Below, in pieces: positions 23,321-33,063 of a stretch of DNA of 64,000 bases. The position numbers and the translations under genes are program-made. The notes under the pieces were generated by a model. That model saw nothing but the letters and a program-made list of their open reading frames with translations, was not told where the DNA came from and did no database searches. Source of the stretch: Flavobacterium seoulense (lineage in GTDB: Bacteria; Bacteroidota; Bacteroidia; Flavobacteriales; Flavobacteriaceae); assembly GCF_000695795.1 (NCBI RefSeq), contig NZ_JNCA01000018.1, positions 36,640 to 100,639 on the forward strand. The letters run 5' to 3'. Position 1 is the first letter of the stretch. Each line of letters begins with the position of its first letter.

Positions 23321-25072
23321 TTACCAGTTAAACGGTAAATACCAATTAGCTGGGTTCATTAATTTAGCTTTTACATTGTCTGCTTCAGCATTGCCTTCTT
23401 TGCTTAATTTATCATAGATTTTATTAGCTAAGTAAGAAGGATCGTTACGACGTCTTGCAATACGCACTAAATCTTCCCAACGGTTTCCTTCATAAGCTAA
23501 TTCTAAAGCTGCTTCATTGATAATATTATTCTCTGTAGTAATGACATCATCACCTATTGCTCCAACTGATATTAATCTAGCACGTCCACGAACACCTACA
23601 CTACGATGCCAAGGTGCTCTATAGTTAGGTGCATCTCCCTGACGGGCATCAAAATCATAAGGAAAACCTAATTTAGTTTGTTGAATATTAGTTACGTCTG
23701 TAGGAATTGTACCGTCAGGATTATATATTGTATAAGTTTCCTTAAGTCCTTGGTTTAAAACAGCAAAAGCAACTTTCTGTTGATTGTCTCTATTAGCCGC
23801 TTCTGCATAACGCAAATGTAATTTAGCAGCACGGTATAAAAACCAATCACCTTCTCTCTTAAATTGATCTGCTGCAGCCTCAAATTTGTAAATATATTTC
23901 ATAATTACTGGATCAGTTCCTACCATCTTATAAGTAAACTTAGGTCCGCGCGCATCATAAGGATAACCAAATCTAGAAGTGTTAGAATTCCACCTATCCA
24001 TTGCACTTTGAGATGGTTTAGCTAAATAATCCCCTGCTGTTTTAGAGAAAATAGCAATAAAAGGATTAGCCGGAGCAAAATCACTATCAAAAGGCAGAGA
24101 CCAAATCCATTCAGTATTCCACATTATATCTCTATCTCTTGCGAAAATAGATCGCCAACCTTTAGTATTACTATCAACCAGACTGGTAGCATCAGTTTCA
24201 TAATCTCTTCTGTAACCTACAGCTAAATCGTCGTTATTAACTACATCAGGAATTCTTACACGATAATAATCATAAGAATTTGCTCCGGAAGTAGGAGTGC
24301 TCTCCATTACATTTTTATAATGAGAAGCCGCTGATAAATAATTGCCCTTCCAAAGTTGTAAATCACCTAACAAACATTCTTTGTTGATAAAGAATTTCAT
24401 AGTATCATATCCATCAACTGTAATTCGTAAACTACTTTGAGTATCATATATATCTTTATAAGTCAAAGACTCGGTAAATGTAACCAGTTTATCTAAAAGT
24501 TGATCGAATGGTAATCTTGGATATTTTGAAATATTTTTAACATCTTCCAGATTATTAATTGGCTCAGTGATGTAAGGAACACTTCCAAAGTGAATCCCTA
24601 ATTGTAAATAAACCCACGAACGAAGACAGGCAACATCGGCATAACGTTGATCGTATTGCGATTGTGTAAATCTTTTTTTAGCTAACATCATATCAAAATT
24701 AGCCAGAGCATCATTACAATTTTGAATTACTACATAAAAATCCTTTGGACTGATGTATGGATTCGCAATTGAAACGTTGTGATTTGAAAGTTCTTTTAAA
24801 GCAGGACTTGAATTTCTTGTTGTAGTCATTAAGTCAGCACGCATTTCGTTAAGAATTACATACTTCTCAGCCAGACCCATAAATTTACCATAAATCCCTA
24901 CTACGGCAGCATCAGCATCAAAAACATTACGATACATTTGCTCTCCTGATAATTTATCTTCAGGTTCTACATCCAGATAATCCTGACAAGAGCCCAGACT
25001 AAATAGTAGTATCACAGCCGAAACCATCGATACAATACTCTTTGTTTTTTTTGTTCTAATAGTTGTTATCAT
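23321..25072 (-). CDS. SusD/RagB-family glycan-binding lipoprotein (second pair)
   Basis: A 583-residue surface lipoprotein. The lipobox FSLGSC places the lipidated Cys at 29, followed by QDYLDVEPEDKLSGEQMY, a classic SusD start. The TPR-like helices and the C-terminal ELAYEGNRWEDLVRIARR motif complete the SusD family. It is the last gene of the seven-gene operon and pairs with the SusC 30 bp upstream. It should bind pectin oligosaccharides at the surface; the exact ligand cannot be read from sequence. Confidence 0.94.
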   Translation of the reverse strand: MITTIRTKKTKSIVSMVSAVILLFSLGSCQDYLDVEPEDKLSGEQMYRNVFDADAAVVGIYGKFMGLAEKYVILNEMRADLMTTTRNSSPALKELSNHNVSIANPYISPKDFYVVIQNCNDALANFDMMLAKKRFTQSQYDQRYADVACLRSWVYLQLGIHFGSVPYITEPINNLEDVKNISKYPRLPFDQLLDKLVTFTESLTYKDIYDTQSSLRITVDGYDTMKFFINKECLLGDLQLWKGNYLSAASHYKNVMESTPTSGANSYDYYRVRIPDVVNNDDLAVGYRRDYETDATSLVDSNTKGWRSIFARDRDIMWNTEWIWSLPFDSDFAPANPFIAIFSKTAGDYLAKPSQSAMDRWNSNTSRFGYPYDARGPKFTYKMVGTDPVIMKYIYKFEAAADQFKREGDWFLYRAAKLHLRYAEAANRDNQQKVAFAVLNQGLKETYTIYNPDGTIPTDVTNIQQTKLGFPYDFDARQGDAPNYRAPWHRSVGVRGRARLISVGAIGDDVITTENNIINEAALELAYEGNRWEDLVRIARRRNDPSYLANKIYDKLSKEGNAEADNVKAKLMNPANWYLPFNW

Positions 25073-25102
25073 CTCTCTATTTCTTTCTATAATATAAAAT
25101 AA

Positions 25103-28100
25103 TTAAAGTCCTAAACGCAATCCTAATTGATAGGTTTTAAACTGTGGTGCTAACCCGATATCTGTTCCCTGACCAAATATAGACGAAGTTGCACTAAATT
25201 CAGGATCATAACCCAGATAATCAGTAAATGTGAATAAGTTTTCAGCACTAGCATAAAGCTTTATATATTTTATATAGTTATTCGTTATTGGAATATCATA
25301 TCCTAATACCAGCGTTTTCAATCTTAAATAAGAACCATCTTCTATCCAACGATTAGAAAACTCAGCATTCCCCATTGGATCCCCCCAAGTCGCCTTAGGC
25401 ATATCTGTTTGTTGTCCTTCTGCTCTCCAACGATTAGCAACTGCTTCACTTTGGTTTTCGTAACCACTCATTTTTTCTAAGTTATAGCGTACTCCGTTAT
25501 AAATATCATTCCCAACTGAGAAAGTAAACAATCCTTGCAAATTGAAACGTTTGTATGTAAAATTAGCTGAAAAACTACCTGCTATATCCGGATTTGGATT
25601 TCCAATCACCATGCGGTCATTGTTATCAATAATATTATCGCCGTTAGTATCAACAAAACGCATATCTCCGGCAGTAAAAGGAACTAATTCGCCATTAGTC
25701 AAACGTCTGTTAAGTCCTGCAGCATTTGCTTCTGCAGTAGTACTATAAACACCATTAGATTTTAAACCATAGAATAAATTAGCATCTTTACCAACTGAAG
25801 TCAAATAAGTAGCTCCAGCAAATTGAGTTAAGATATCACCATTAGGCAAAGCCTGAATTTCATTTTTATAATGGCTTACATTTACTCCTAAATCTACATT
25901 AAAATCATTAGATTTAATTACTCTGGCATTCAAAGATAACTCAGCTCCTAAAGTACGCATAGCCCCGCTGTTAGATACTACATAATCAAAACCTGTTACA
26001 TTAGGAACTGTTTCATAAACAACCATGTTTCTTGTTCTGTTATAATAAGTATCAAAAGAAGCATTAACACGTTCATTGAAAATTCCTAAATCAGCTCCTA
26101 AATTTAATCTCTTAACTGTTTCCCATTGCAAATTAGGATTACCAATATTACCACTTACTAAACCTTGCATTCCAAGCAAGTTTTGAGAAATATAATATTT
26201 TTGAGCTGTAAAATTCCCTATATCATCGTTTCCGCTGTGACCAATACTTGCTCTTAACTTAAGATAATCTATAGCTTTTAAATCTTTCATAAAACCTTCA
26301 GAAGAAACTAACCAGGCTCCAGTTAAAGAAGTCATCAAGGCTAATTTATTTTTTCCATTAGCTTTATCTCCAAAACGGCTTGAACCATCTACTGCATAAC
26401 TGGCAGTCAGGAAATATTTATTACGATAATTATAATCTGCATTTGCATAAATATTTAACCAATTCCATTCTCCTAAAACTCCACCTACCTGACGTAATAA
26501 GTTAGAACCTGCTCCAACAGAAGTAAAATCATCAGTAGAAGAATTATAACCTAAACCTAAATCACTTTCTGATTTGTTAGTTTGTGTTCGAAGTCCAAAA
26601 CGAACATCTAAGTTATGATTCTCAAAGAAATTTTTATTATAACTACCGTAAGTATCCGTATAAATACTTCTATACCCCTGAATCTCACTTCCGGAACGAT
26701 TTTTCCCAATAGCTGTAGGTAATATTACATCCGCTACACCAGCATCAGGAATAAAAAAAGATTCTCTTTCTTTGTTTAAAGTCAAACCGAAAATTGTTCC
26801 AATATTCCATTCTTTATTTAAAGCATAATTAAATTTTAAATTACCAAAAAAACGATAATTATTATTTCTACCAAAACCATTAGCAAAAATAGCCATAGGG
26901 TTACTTACATTAAAATAATCTACATCTGCGTAGTTTGGAGAAAACTCTCCGGCATCATTAACATCATTAACTGCTAAAAATGGTGATTTAGTCAAAGCTA
27001 GATATAGCGGACTTGTTTTGTATGCAAATCCTTGATCCCATTGATTTTGAACATTATTGATAAAAGACAAATTAGCATCAACTGTCATTCTTTCTGTTAA
27101 ACGTAAAGCTGCATTTAAACGGGTACTATAACGTTTAGTGTCAGTTCCATCAATAATTCCTTTACTGTCTAAATAACCAACAGATAAACCAAACTTAGCA
27201 ATTTCATCCCCTCCACGAATTTTAAGAAAATAATTTTGATTTACACTTGATTTAAAAATTTTATTTTGCCAATTGGTATTATTATGAAATTTATAATAAC
27301 CTGGAGTATTTACGTCATCATTCATATAAGGCAAATTAGAAATTTGAGCCCCCGATAAACCACGAGTAGCCTCTAATTGAGATAAATGAGTACGATAAGC
27401 GTTGGCACTCAATAACGGTAACTCATCAGGTGTTTGATTAACACCTCCAAACATTGTAAAATCAATTTTAGTGGTTAACTCTGTTGGACGAATAGTTGTA
27501 ATTTTAATTACCCCATTAGCACCTTTTGTACCATAAAGAGAAGATCCATCCTTAATTACAGTAATATCTTCAATATCCTTCACATCAATATTAGTTAAAG
27601 GAGATGAAACATTGTTTTGTAAAATCCCTGAACCATAATCTTCATCATCATATATCATTCCATCAACTATAATTAAAGGCTTATTAGTTGCATATAATGA
27701 ATTAAAACCTCTTAGAGTTAAATAAGCACCAGCTGCAGGAGTACCTGAATTTCTAACAAAATTCAAACCTGCTACTTTACCTTGTAAAAAACTACCAACT
27801 GATTGATTAACTGGGTTAGACCATTGATCTTTATCAAAATTAACTACTGTTGCACTATTTGCATTATTATATTGCATTTTATCCCCTGTTGCCATATCAG
27901 CCATTTGATAGGTCTGAGAATAATTAGCTTCTTTTAAGAATATTTCAATTCCCGATGTACGCTTCTTTAAAGCATATACTTTAGTTTGAAAACCTTCTCC
28001 GCTAACCTGAAGTAGTGCCTCTTCATTAGGTACTCTAATTTCAAAACTACCATCATCATTTGAAATTACTCCCGAAAAATCTTTAACAGCGATGTTAATC

Positions 28101-28288
28101 CCTGATAAAGCTTTAAAAGTTTTGGCATCTTTAACAACACCTTTAACTAAAATTCCTTTTGTTATTACTTTTTTGGTTGAAATTGCGGTTGAAGTTGAAT
28201 CCTGAGTCTTCTGAGCATATAATGGCGCATAAAGTTCCCCAGCAAAAAAAAGACTCACTAAGCAGCTTAGTTTTATAATTTTTAGCAT
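25103..28288 (-). CDS. SusC/RagA-family TonB-dependent receptor (second pair)
   Basis: A 1061-residue outer-membrane channel. A signal peptide (about 1-25) is followed by a CarboxypepD_reg-like domain (about 45-115), a plug with the SusC-type LQGKVAGLNFVRNSGTP and IIVDGMIYDD segments and KGANGVIKITT, then a beta-barrel ending LGLRLGL. It has no STN domain, so it is not a sigma-coupled transducer. The link between the first domain and the plug diverges from the usual LxEVVVVGYG, with ANYSQTYQMADMATGD instead. It pairs with the SusD at 23321-25072. Confidence 0.94.
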   Translation of the reverse strand: MLKIIKLSCLVSLFFAGELYAPLYAQKTQDSTSTAISTKKVITKGILVKGVVKDAKTFKALSGINIAVKDFSGVISNDDGSFEIRVPNEEALLQVSGEGFQTKVYALKKRTSGIEIFLKEANYSQTYQMADMATGDKMQYNNANSATVVNFDKDQWSNPVNQSVGSFLQGKVAGLNFVRNSGTPAAGAYLTLRGFNSLYATNKPLIIVDGMIYDDEDYGSGILQNNVSSPLTNIDVKDIEDITVIKDGSSLYGTKGANGVIKITTIRPTELTTKIDFTMFGGVNQTPDELPLLSANAYRTHLSQLEATRGLSGAQISNLPYMNDDVNTPGYYKFHNNTNWQNKIFKSSVNQNYFLKIRGGDEIAKFGLSVGYLDSKGIIDGTDTKRYSTRLNAALRLTERMTVDANLSFINNVQNQWDQGFAYKTSPLYLALTKSPFLAVNDVNDAGEFSPNYADVDYFNVSNPMAIFANGFGRNNNYRFFGNLKFNYALNKEWNIGTIFGLTLNKERESFFIPDAGVADVILPTAIGKNRSGSEIQGYRSIYTDTYGSYNKNFFENHNLDVRFGLRTQTNKSESDLGLGYNSSTDDFTSVGAGSNLLRQVGGVLGEWNWLNIYANADYNYRNKYFLTASYAVDGSSRFGDKANGKNKLALMTSLTGAWLVSSEGFMKDLKAIDYLKLRASIGHSGNDDIGNFTAQKYYISQNLLGMQGLVSGNIGNPNLQWETVKRLNLGADLGIFNERVNASFDTYYNRTRNMVVYETVPNVTGFDYVVSNSGAMRTLGAELSLNARVIKSNDFNVDLGVNVSHYKNEIQALPNGDILTQFAGATYLTSVGKDANLFYGLKSNGVYSTTAEANAAGLNRRLTNGELVPFTAGDMRFVDTNGDNIIDNNDRMVIGNPNPDIAGSFSANFTYKRFNLQGLFTFSVGNDIYNGVRYNLEKMSGYENQSEAVANRWRAEGQQTDMPKATWGDPMGNAEFSNRWIEDGSYLRLKTLVLGYDIPITNNYIKYIKLYASAENLFTFTDYLGYDPEFSATSSIFGQGTDIGLAPQFKTYQLGLRLGL

Positions 28289-28311
28289 AACTATTTTTTT
28301 ATAGAATATTA

Positions 28312-29775
28312 TTATTTTGTTTGAGGAACGAATCTTAAATAATCAAGGGTAAGCTCACTAGTACTACTTGTACCTGCTATTAGAGAAATCAAGTCAATAT
28401 TACCCGCTTTAGCTAAAGTAAATTCTCCTAAATACAATTCTTCATATGAATTAGCTGGTACATTCATATAAGCAAATTCTTTTATTACTCCTTGCATAAC
28501 ACCATTTAGAAACACATTGCTTCCTCCAACTCGTAATTTTTGCGAAACTACTACACTTCTATCATTATAGGCTTTCCAATAAACTTTATAAGTAGTACTA
28601 AATAAATCTTTAGCATTGTAATTTAATGTAAAAAGACTCACTCCTGGATTTTGGACCCTAATATCATTAAAAAATATTCCCGAAGCATCAACCCTGTCTC
28701 TAAACAAAACTCTGGATCTTAAATTTGAAGGACTAAAACTTGTAATGCTTTCACCTTCAATTTTTGTTGTAACTAAGCGTTTCCCTAGATCAACATCAAC
28801 TTTTTTCATTATATAAACAATCCCGTTACTTAAACGAACTTGTTGTACAATTTGTGTTTTATCCACTGGAATTTGCACACCAAATCTTGAAGTTAAAGTT
28901 GCTGGTAATTCATTTAACTCATATTCTTTAGCAAAAGCCATATCCCTTAATGTAAAATATTTAGAATAAATAGCTGTTGAATCTTTCGACGGATCATTAG
29001 ATGTTTTAATCAAATACGGTTTTAACTTATTTACTTCAGCATTATAACCATCATTTTGCATTAAAAAAACGGTGTACAGATTATTCTCGTTATTCAAATT
29101 ATACACATTTTTTAGGTATGAATTTGTCAACGAATCTGAAAGATAACCCGCACCGTTAGTCTCTGAAACGGCCTTTCCAATACTATCTGATTTATAGATA
29201 TTGAATTCTTTTAAACTTAACAAATAATCACTTATCCCAGAAGCTCCTGCTTGCGATTTAATGAATTGCCAAATATTTAATTTTGGAGTTAATGCTTTAT
29301 CAATTATATGAAACACCCCATTTTTTGCATAGTTATCAGGACTAACGATAGTAGCCTCATCAATAGTTGTGCTTCCTTTAAATGTTACATATTTATTAGT
29401 AAACATTTTAATTCTTTCTTCTTGTTTTTCACGTATCGAAGAATAAGTTGTAAAAGTAATATGATTACGTATAAATGCTATCAGACTTGCCGGATCATTC
29501 AGTATTGCATCATCTACTTGATTGATTGCTTCATTAGTTGGAACAAAAACAGTAAAAGTTTTTGATTGTTCTAAAACTTTATCGTACCCTGTTTGCTCTA
29601 ATAACTGAGCAAATTCAGATCCTTCAGGCCTACTTTCAATAGCTTCTTTAAGATTAACCGTTAGATTTTCATCGCCATTATCCAGACGGTCATCCCAAGG
29701 GTTAGAACAAGAGATTATTGCTAGCATTAAAACACTAGCAAATAATCTTTTATAATTGAATTTTAATTGGGTCAT
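28312..29775 (-). CDS. FAS1 (fasciclin) domain lipoprotein with C-terminal beta domain
   Basis: A 487-residue predicted surface lipoprotein. The lipobox LAIISC gives Cys23 from the ATG at 29775; an in-frame ATG at 29811 would make an unusually long signal peptide. A FAS1 domain with the FTVFVPTNEAINQ signature covers about 45-165, and a second, more divergent one follows (YTVFLMQNDGYN). The last 150 residues look like a beta-sandwich ending SELTLDYLRFVPQ, as in carbohydrate-binding jelly rolls. In SusCD operons such proteins are probably surface glycan-binding accessory proteins; the ligand is unknown. Confidence 0.85.
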   Translation of the reverse strand: MTQLKFNYKRLFASVLMLAIISCSNPWDDRLDNGDENLTVNLKEAIESRPEGSEFAQLLEQTGYDKVLEQSKTFTVFVPTNEAINQVDDAILNDPASLIAFIRNHITFTTYSSIREKQEERIKMFTNKYVTFKGSTTIDEATIVSPDNYAKNGVFHIIDKALTPKLNIWQFIKSQAGASGISDYLLSLKEFNIYKSDSIGKAVSETNGAGYLSDSLTNSYLKNVYNLNNENNLYTVFLMQNDGYNAEVNKLKPYLIKTSNDPSKDSTAIYSKYFTLRDMAFAKEYELNELPATLTSRFGVQIPVDKTQIVQQVRLSNGIVYIMKKVDVDLGKRLVTTKIEGESITSFSPSNLRSRVLFRDRVDASGIFFNDIRVQNPGVSLFTLNYNAKDLFSTTYKVYWKAYNDRSVVVSQKLRVGGSNVFLNGVMQGVIKEFAYMNVPANSYEELYLGEFTLAKAGNIDLISLIAGTSSTSELTLDYLRFVPQTK

Positions 29776-29817
29776 TTTTACGTGATTAAATTTGTAATTG
29801 TTTTGTGTCATGAATAA

Positions 29818-31536
29818 CTACTGATAAATTAAACCAGAGCCACCTGCTTGAAATTTAGGATACAACTGATTCATTTCTACTGGACGAAACTCAACTAAAT
29901 CAAACCAAGCGGAATCTCCAGCATTAAATTGACTTTGTAATGTTAAAGTATGTCTTGCTGTAGTGGTCACATCAATTGTACCCACTAATCTACAATTTAC
30001 TCTATTAGACCAAGGTTGAGCATAACGTTTATAGCCTTGAGATTCTAATACTGTTTCAGGTGTACCTGCAGTATCCGTATTACCTCCTTCATGTAAGTTT
30101 ATCTGTCTTGGGAGTTCTACCCCATCAAAAAACACTTTTACATTTCCTAATTTACTAGCTTTCTGTCTGTAAGAAATCCAAACCTTATATTTCCCTTTAA
30201 TAATAACCGGTGTTTTGAAAGCGATATTCTGACAGGTAGCATCCCTAAATCTATAAATTTCAAGAACATCTGCTCCCCAACATCCAGCTACTCCATTTGT
30301 TATAGCAGTTCCATTAGCAGCTTTATTATAAGAAATACGAGAAGCTCCATCCGTTGTTTTTCCATCCCAAGTAACATCAATACCTGCTTCACTTAGAGGT
30401 ACATCTTGAAAAGCAGCTCCTGGTTTTCTCCATATAGAAGTTAATCTTCTAAACTCGGCTATATCAGTAAATTCAAAATATACTGGAGCTGGTAAACGTT
30501 TCTTAATAGCAAAATTTCCTTCAACAAAATGCAATACTCCATTTGAAGCAGTAACATCGCTCACTGCTCTGTCAATAGCAACTCCTTTTTCCAGAATTCC
30601 ATTGAAAATATCATCGTTTAACAAGATAGTATCTTTACTTAATTTTGCACTAATTACTTCAAGAGGAGCCTTAGTTACCAATGCAGGAGATACTGCTATA
30701 TCAGCTAAATACTGTAAGCCAGGTAAAATTCTATAACTAATAAAAAGATTCAAACTATCTTTCTTATCCATAGGATTATTTAAATGGCTATATCGGGCTT
30801 TCAATTGATCTAAAGTAGTATAACCTGCCTCAGCAAATACCTCATTTGTTTGTGCTAAAACAGATAAATAACTAGATACATTATTTTCATCCTTAGTCAA
30901 AGGCTTATTCAATTCATCAAACCATCCAGTAGCCTTTAAAGCTTCGGTGAATAAAGATAAATTTGGATTTTCTGCAATAGTTTGTGCCAATGTTTTATTA
31001 GCCACAAGCAATACTTTATCAATAATATGAACTACTCCGTTTCCTAATTCAATATTTGAAGCTACAATACTGGCTGATTTATTTACAGTTACACTAGAAA
31101 CTCCATTTTTATTAGATGCTCCTGTAATTAAATACTGTCCGTGCAAACTAGGAGTTGCTATTTTACCATCAGTAAAAGAAGTAGTAGTTACTTTTTGATC
31201 TAAAATATGCAGTCTAGCTATATTTTGTAAATCTTCTAATGGGATTTCACTCAATGAAGTAGCTCCTACATCAGTTAAATATTGTTTAACCGCTTCGTTT
31301 GTCGGAATAAAAACGGTATAAGTACCGTAAGTATTCATAAAGGAAGCATAATTAGTCATATCTAATATCTCTAAAAACATCGAATAATCAGAGTTAGCTC
31401 TTAAATATTCCGTAATATTTAGAGTTTCATCAGTTTTTTCTTTAATCTTTTCTTGTGAACAATTTTGAAACGCAATAGCGATAAAAAACACTAAAGTAAG
31501 TCTCAACAGGCTAGGTAATCTTAGAATTCTTTTCAT
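29818..31536 (-). CDS. FAS1 (fasciclin) domain lipoprotein with CBM-like C-terminus
   Basis: A 572-residue lipoprotein. The lipobox AIAFQNC places the lipidated Cys at 26. The first FAS1 domain (about 45-180) has YTVFIPTNEAVKQYL and the H-box-like NGVVHIIDKVLL; a second spans about 185-345 (NGVLHFVEGNFAI). The C-terminal 220 residues contain GKYKVWISYRQKA, KVFFDGVELPRQINLHEGG and AWFDLVEFRPVEM, the layout of a galactose-binding-like carbohydrate module. It lies between SusD and the next FAS1 gene with gaps of 11 and 42 bp. A role in surface glycan capture is inferred. Confidence 0.86.
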   Translation of the reverse strand: MKRILRLPSLLRLTLVFFIAIAFQNCSQEKIKEKTDETLNITEYLRANSDYSMFLEILDMTNYASFMNTYGTYTVFIPTNEAVKQYLTDVGATSLSEIPLEDLQNIARLHILDQKVTTTSFTDGKIATPSLHGQYLITGASNKNGVSSVTVNKSASIVASNIELGNGVVHIIDKVLLVANKTLAQTIAENPNLSLFTEALKATGWFDELNKPLTKDENNVSSYLSVLAQTNEVFAEAGYTTLDQLKARYSHLNNPMDKKDSLNLFISYRILPGLQYLADIAVSPALVTKAPLEVISAKLSKDTILLNDDIFNGILEKGVAIDRAVSDVTASNGVLHFVEGNFAIKKRLPAPVYFEFTDIAEFRRLTSIWRKPGAAFQDVPLSEAGIDVTWDGKTTDGASRISYNKAANGTAITNGVAGCWGADVLEIYRFRDATCQNIAFKTPVIIKGKYKVWISYRQKASKLGNVKVFFDGVELPRQINLHEGGNTDTAGTPETVLESQGYKRYAQPWSNRVNCRLVGTIDVTTTARHTLTLQSQFNAGDSAWFDLVEFRPVEMNQLYPKFQAGGSGLIYQ

Positions 31537-31547
31537 GACTTATTTTT

Positions 31548-33044
31548 TTATTTATAAAATGGGTTTTGTACAAGCGCTTTATTAGTAAAAAGTTCGAAAG
31601 TATTAATAGGTAAATAGTGACTGTTTGGATCTCTTAATTTTGCAAGTACCGATTGTTGTTGTTCAGGAAGTGCTCCTGAAATTCCTGCCTCAAGTAAAAT
31701 ATCTAATCTTGCATAATTATTTCTTTTTGCATTACGTAGTAAATCAAACCAACGTTTTCCTTCATAAGCAAATTCACGGGCACGTTCATCTAAAAGATAA
31801 TCAGTTATCTGAACCTTAGCTCCACCACTTAGGTCTTCAGCAGTTAAGTCAAGAGCGTTACGGTTTAAACGTAAATTAGCAATAATATCAAGAGCTTCCT
31901 GACCTTGCTCTAACTCATTGAGTGCTTCGGCTTTCATTAATAGCACATCGGCAAAACGATAAATAAACCAGTGCGTATCAGCATCCTGCAAAGCTTTAAA
32001 TTCGTTGAAATCAAAACCTATATATTTATAAATCAAATTAGCACCCGGAACTACTGAAGCACGTTCACCACGAACATCTCTGTTTGTTGGATTATCAAGA
32101 TCAATCCCAAAAACATCTTCTAAAACTAAATCACCAGCTAAAAATTCTGGCCTTTGTCTAAAGATATTATAAAATGGTCCTAAATTAGTTTTTGTATATT
32201 GTAACTCCAAAATACTTTCAGCTGAATTACCATTTGCATATACCGTAGTAAACCAGTTGCTGGAAGCAGGTATCAATCTAAACCTTGGAGAAGCAATTAC
32301 TTTATTTGCCGCATTAACTGCCTCTTGAAACTTATCAGTCCATAAATAAACATCGGCTTGCATAGCATTAATAGCATAAGTAGTAATACGTCCTCTGTTT
32401 GAGGCATTATCACCATAATCTTCTACACCATATTGTTCAGCTAACTCTAAATCTTTTATTACCTGAGCAAAAACTTCAGCTTGGGTTGAAACAGGTATTT
32501 GAAAATTATCGGCATCACTCTTAGTTGCATCTAATTTCAAAGGAACATCTCTAAAAGTACGTGCCAATGTAAAATACAAATAAGCTCTAATAGCTAATGC
32601 CTCAGAAAGGAAATTATTCAGTTTAGTTTGAGTTAAAGTTGGATCCAGATCTTTAACAGCAGGTGCCAAATCAATTACTGTATTACAATAATTAATAGTG
32701 CGGTAAAAAGCTGCCCAGCTTGTTAATTCATTAGATGCAATAATATTAGAGTTCATAATATCTCTTTCATCCTCAGTAACATTTCCTCCCGGAGCAATCA
32801 TATCGGCTCTTAATTCACCATACATAAATAAGTATTGAGACATTGTTAAATCACTCACTCCTGGAGGCGAATTTAACATAGAAGAATAAATCCCTATTAC
32901 AGCAGCCTGAATATCTTCTTTTGTTTTCCAGAAGTCTTCACGCACAATTCCGTCTTGAGGTCGTAAATCTAAATAATTATCGCACGAACTTGCCGAAACG
33001 AAAAGTATGAAGATTGCTAATATTGTTTTTATTTTAGTTTGCAT
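31548..33044 (-). CDS. SusD/RagB-family glycan-binding lipoprotein (first pair)
   Basis: A 498-residue lipoprotein with lipobox VSASSC (Cys21) and the SusD hallmark DNYLDLRPQDGIVRE directly after it. The middle holds TPR-like helices (ALAIRAYLYFTLARTFRDVPL) and the C-terminus AREFAYEGKRWFDLLRNAKR. It follows its SusC partner by 19 bp. It differs clearly from the SusD at 23321-25072, so the two pairs probably take different oligomers of the same polysaccharide. Confidence 0.95.
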   Translation of the reverse strand: MQTKIKTILAIFILFVSASSCDNYLDLRPQDGIVREDFWKTKEDIQAAVIGIYSSMLNSPPGVSDLTMSQYLFMYGELRADMIAPGGNVTEDERDIMNSNIIASNELTSWAAFYRTINYCNTVIDLAPAVKDLDPTLTQTKLNNFLSEALAIRAYLYFTLARTFRDVPLKLDATKSDADNFQIPVSTQAEVFAQVIKDLELAEQYGVEDYGDNASNRGRITTYAINAMQADVYLWTDKFQEAVNAANKVIASPRFRLIPASSNWFTTVYANGNSAESILELQYTKTNLGPFYNIFRQRPEFLAGDLVLEDVFGIDLDNPTNRDVRGERASVVPGANLIYKYIGFDFNEFKALQDADTHWFIYRFADVLLMKAEALNELEQGQEALDIIANLRLNRNALDLTAEDLSGGAKVQITDYLLDERAREFAYEGKRWFDLLRNAKRNNYARLDILLEAGISGALPEQQQSVLAKLRDPNSHYLPINTFELFTNKALVQNPFYK

Positions 33045-33063
33045 AAATCAGATATATATTTTA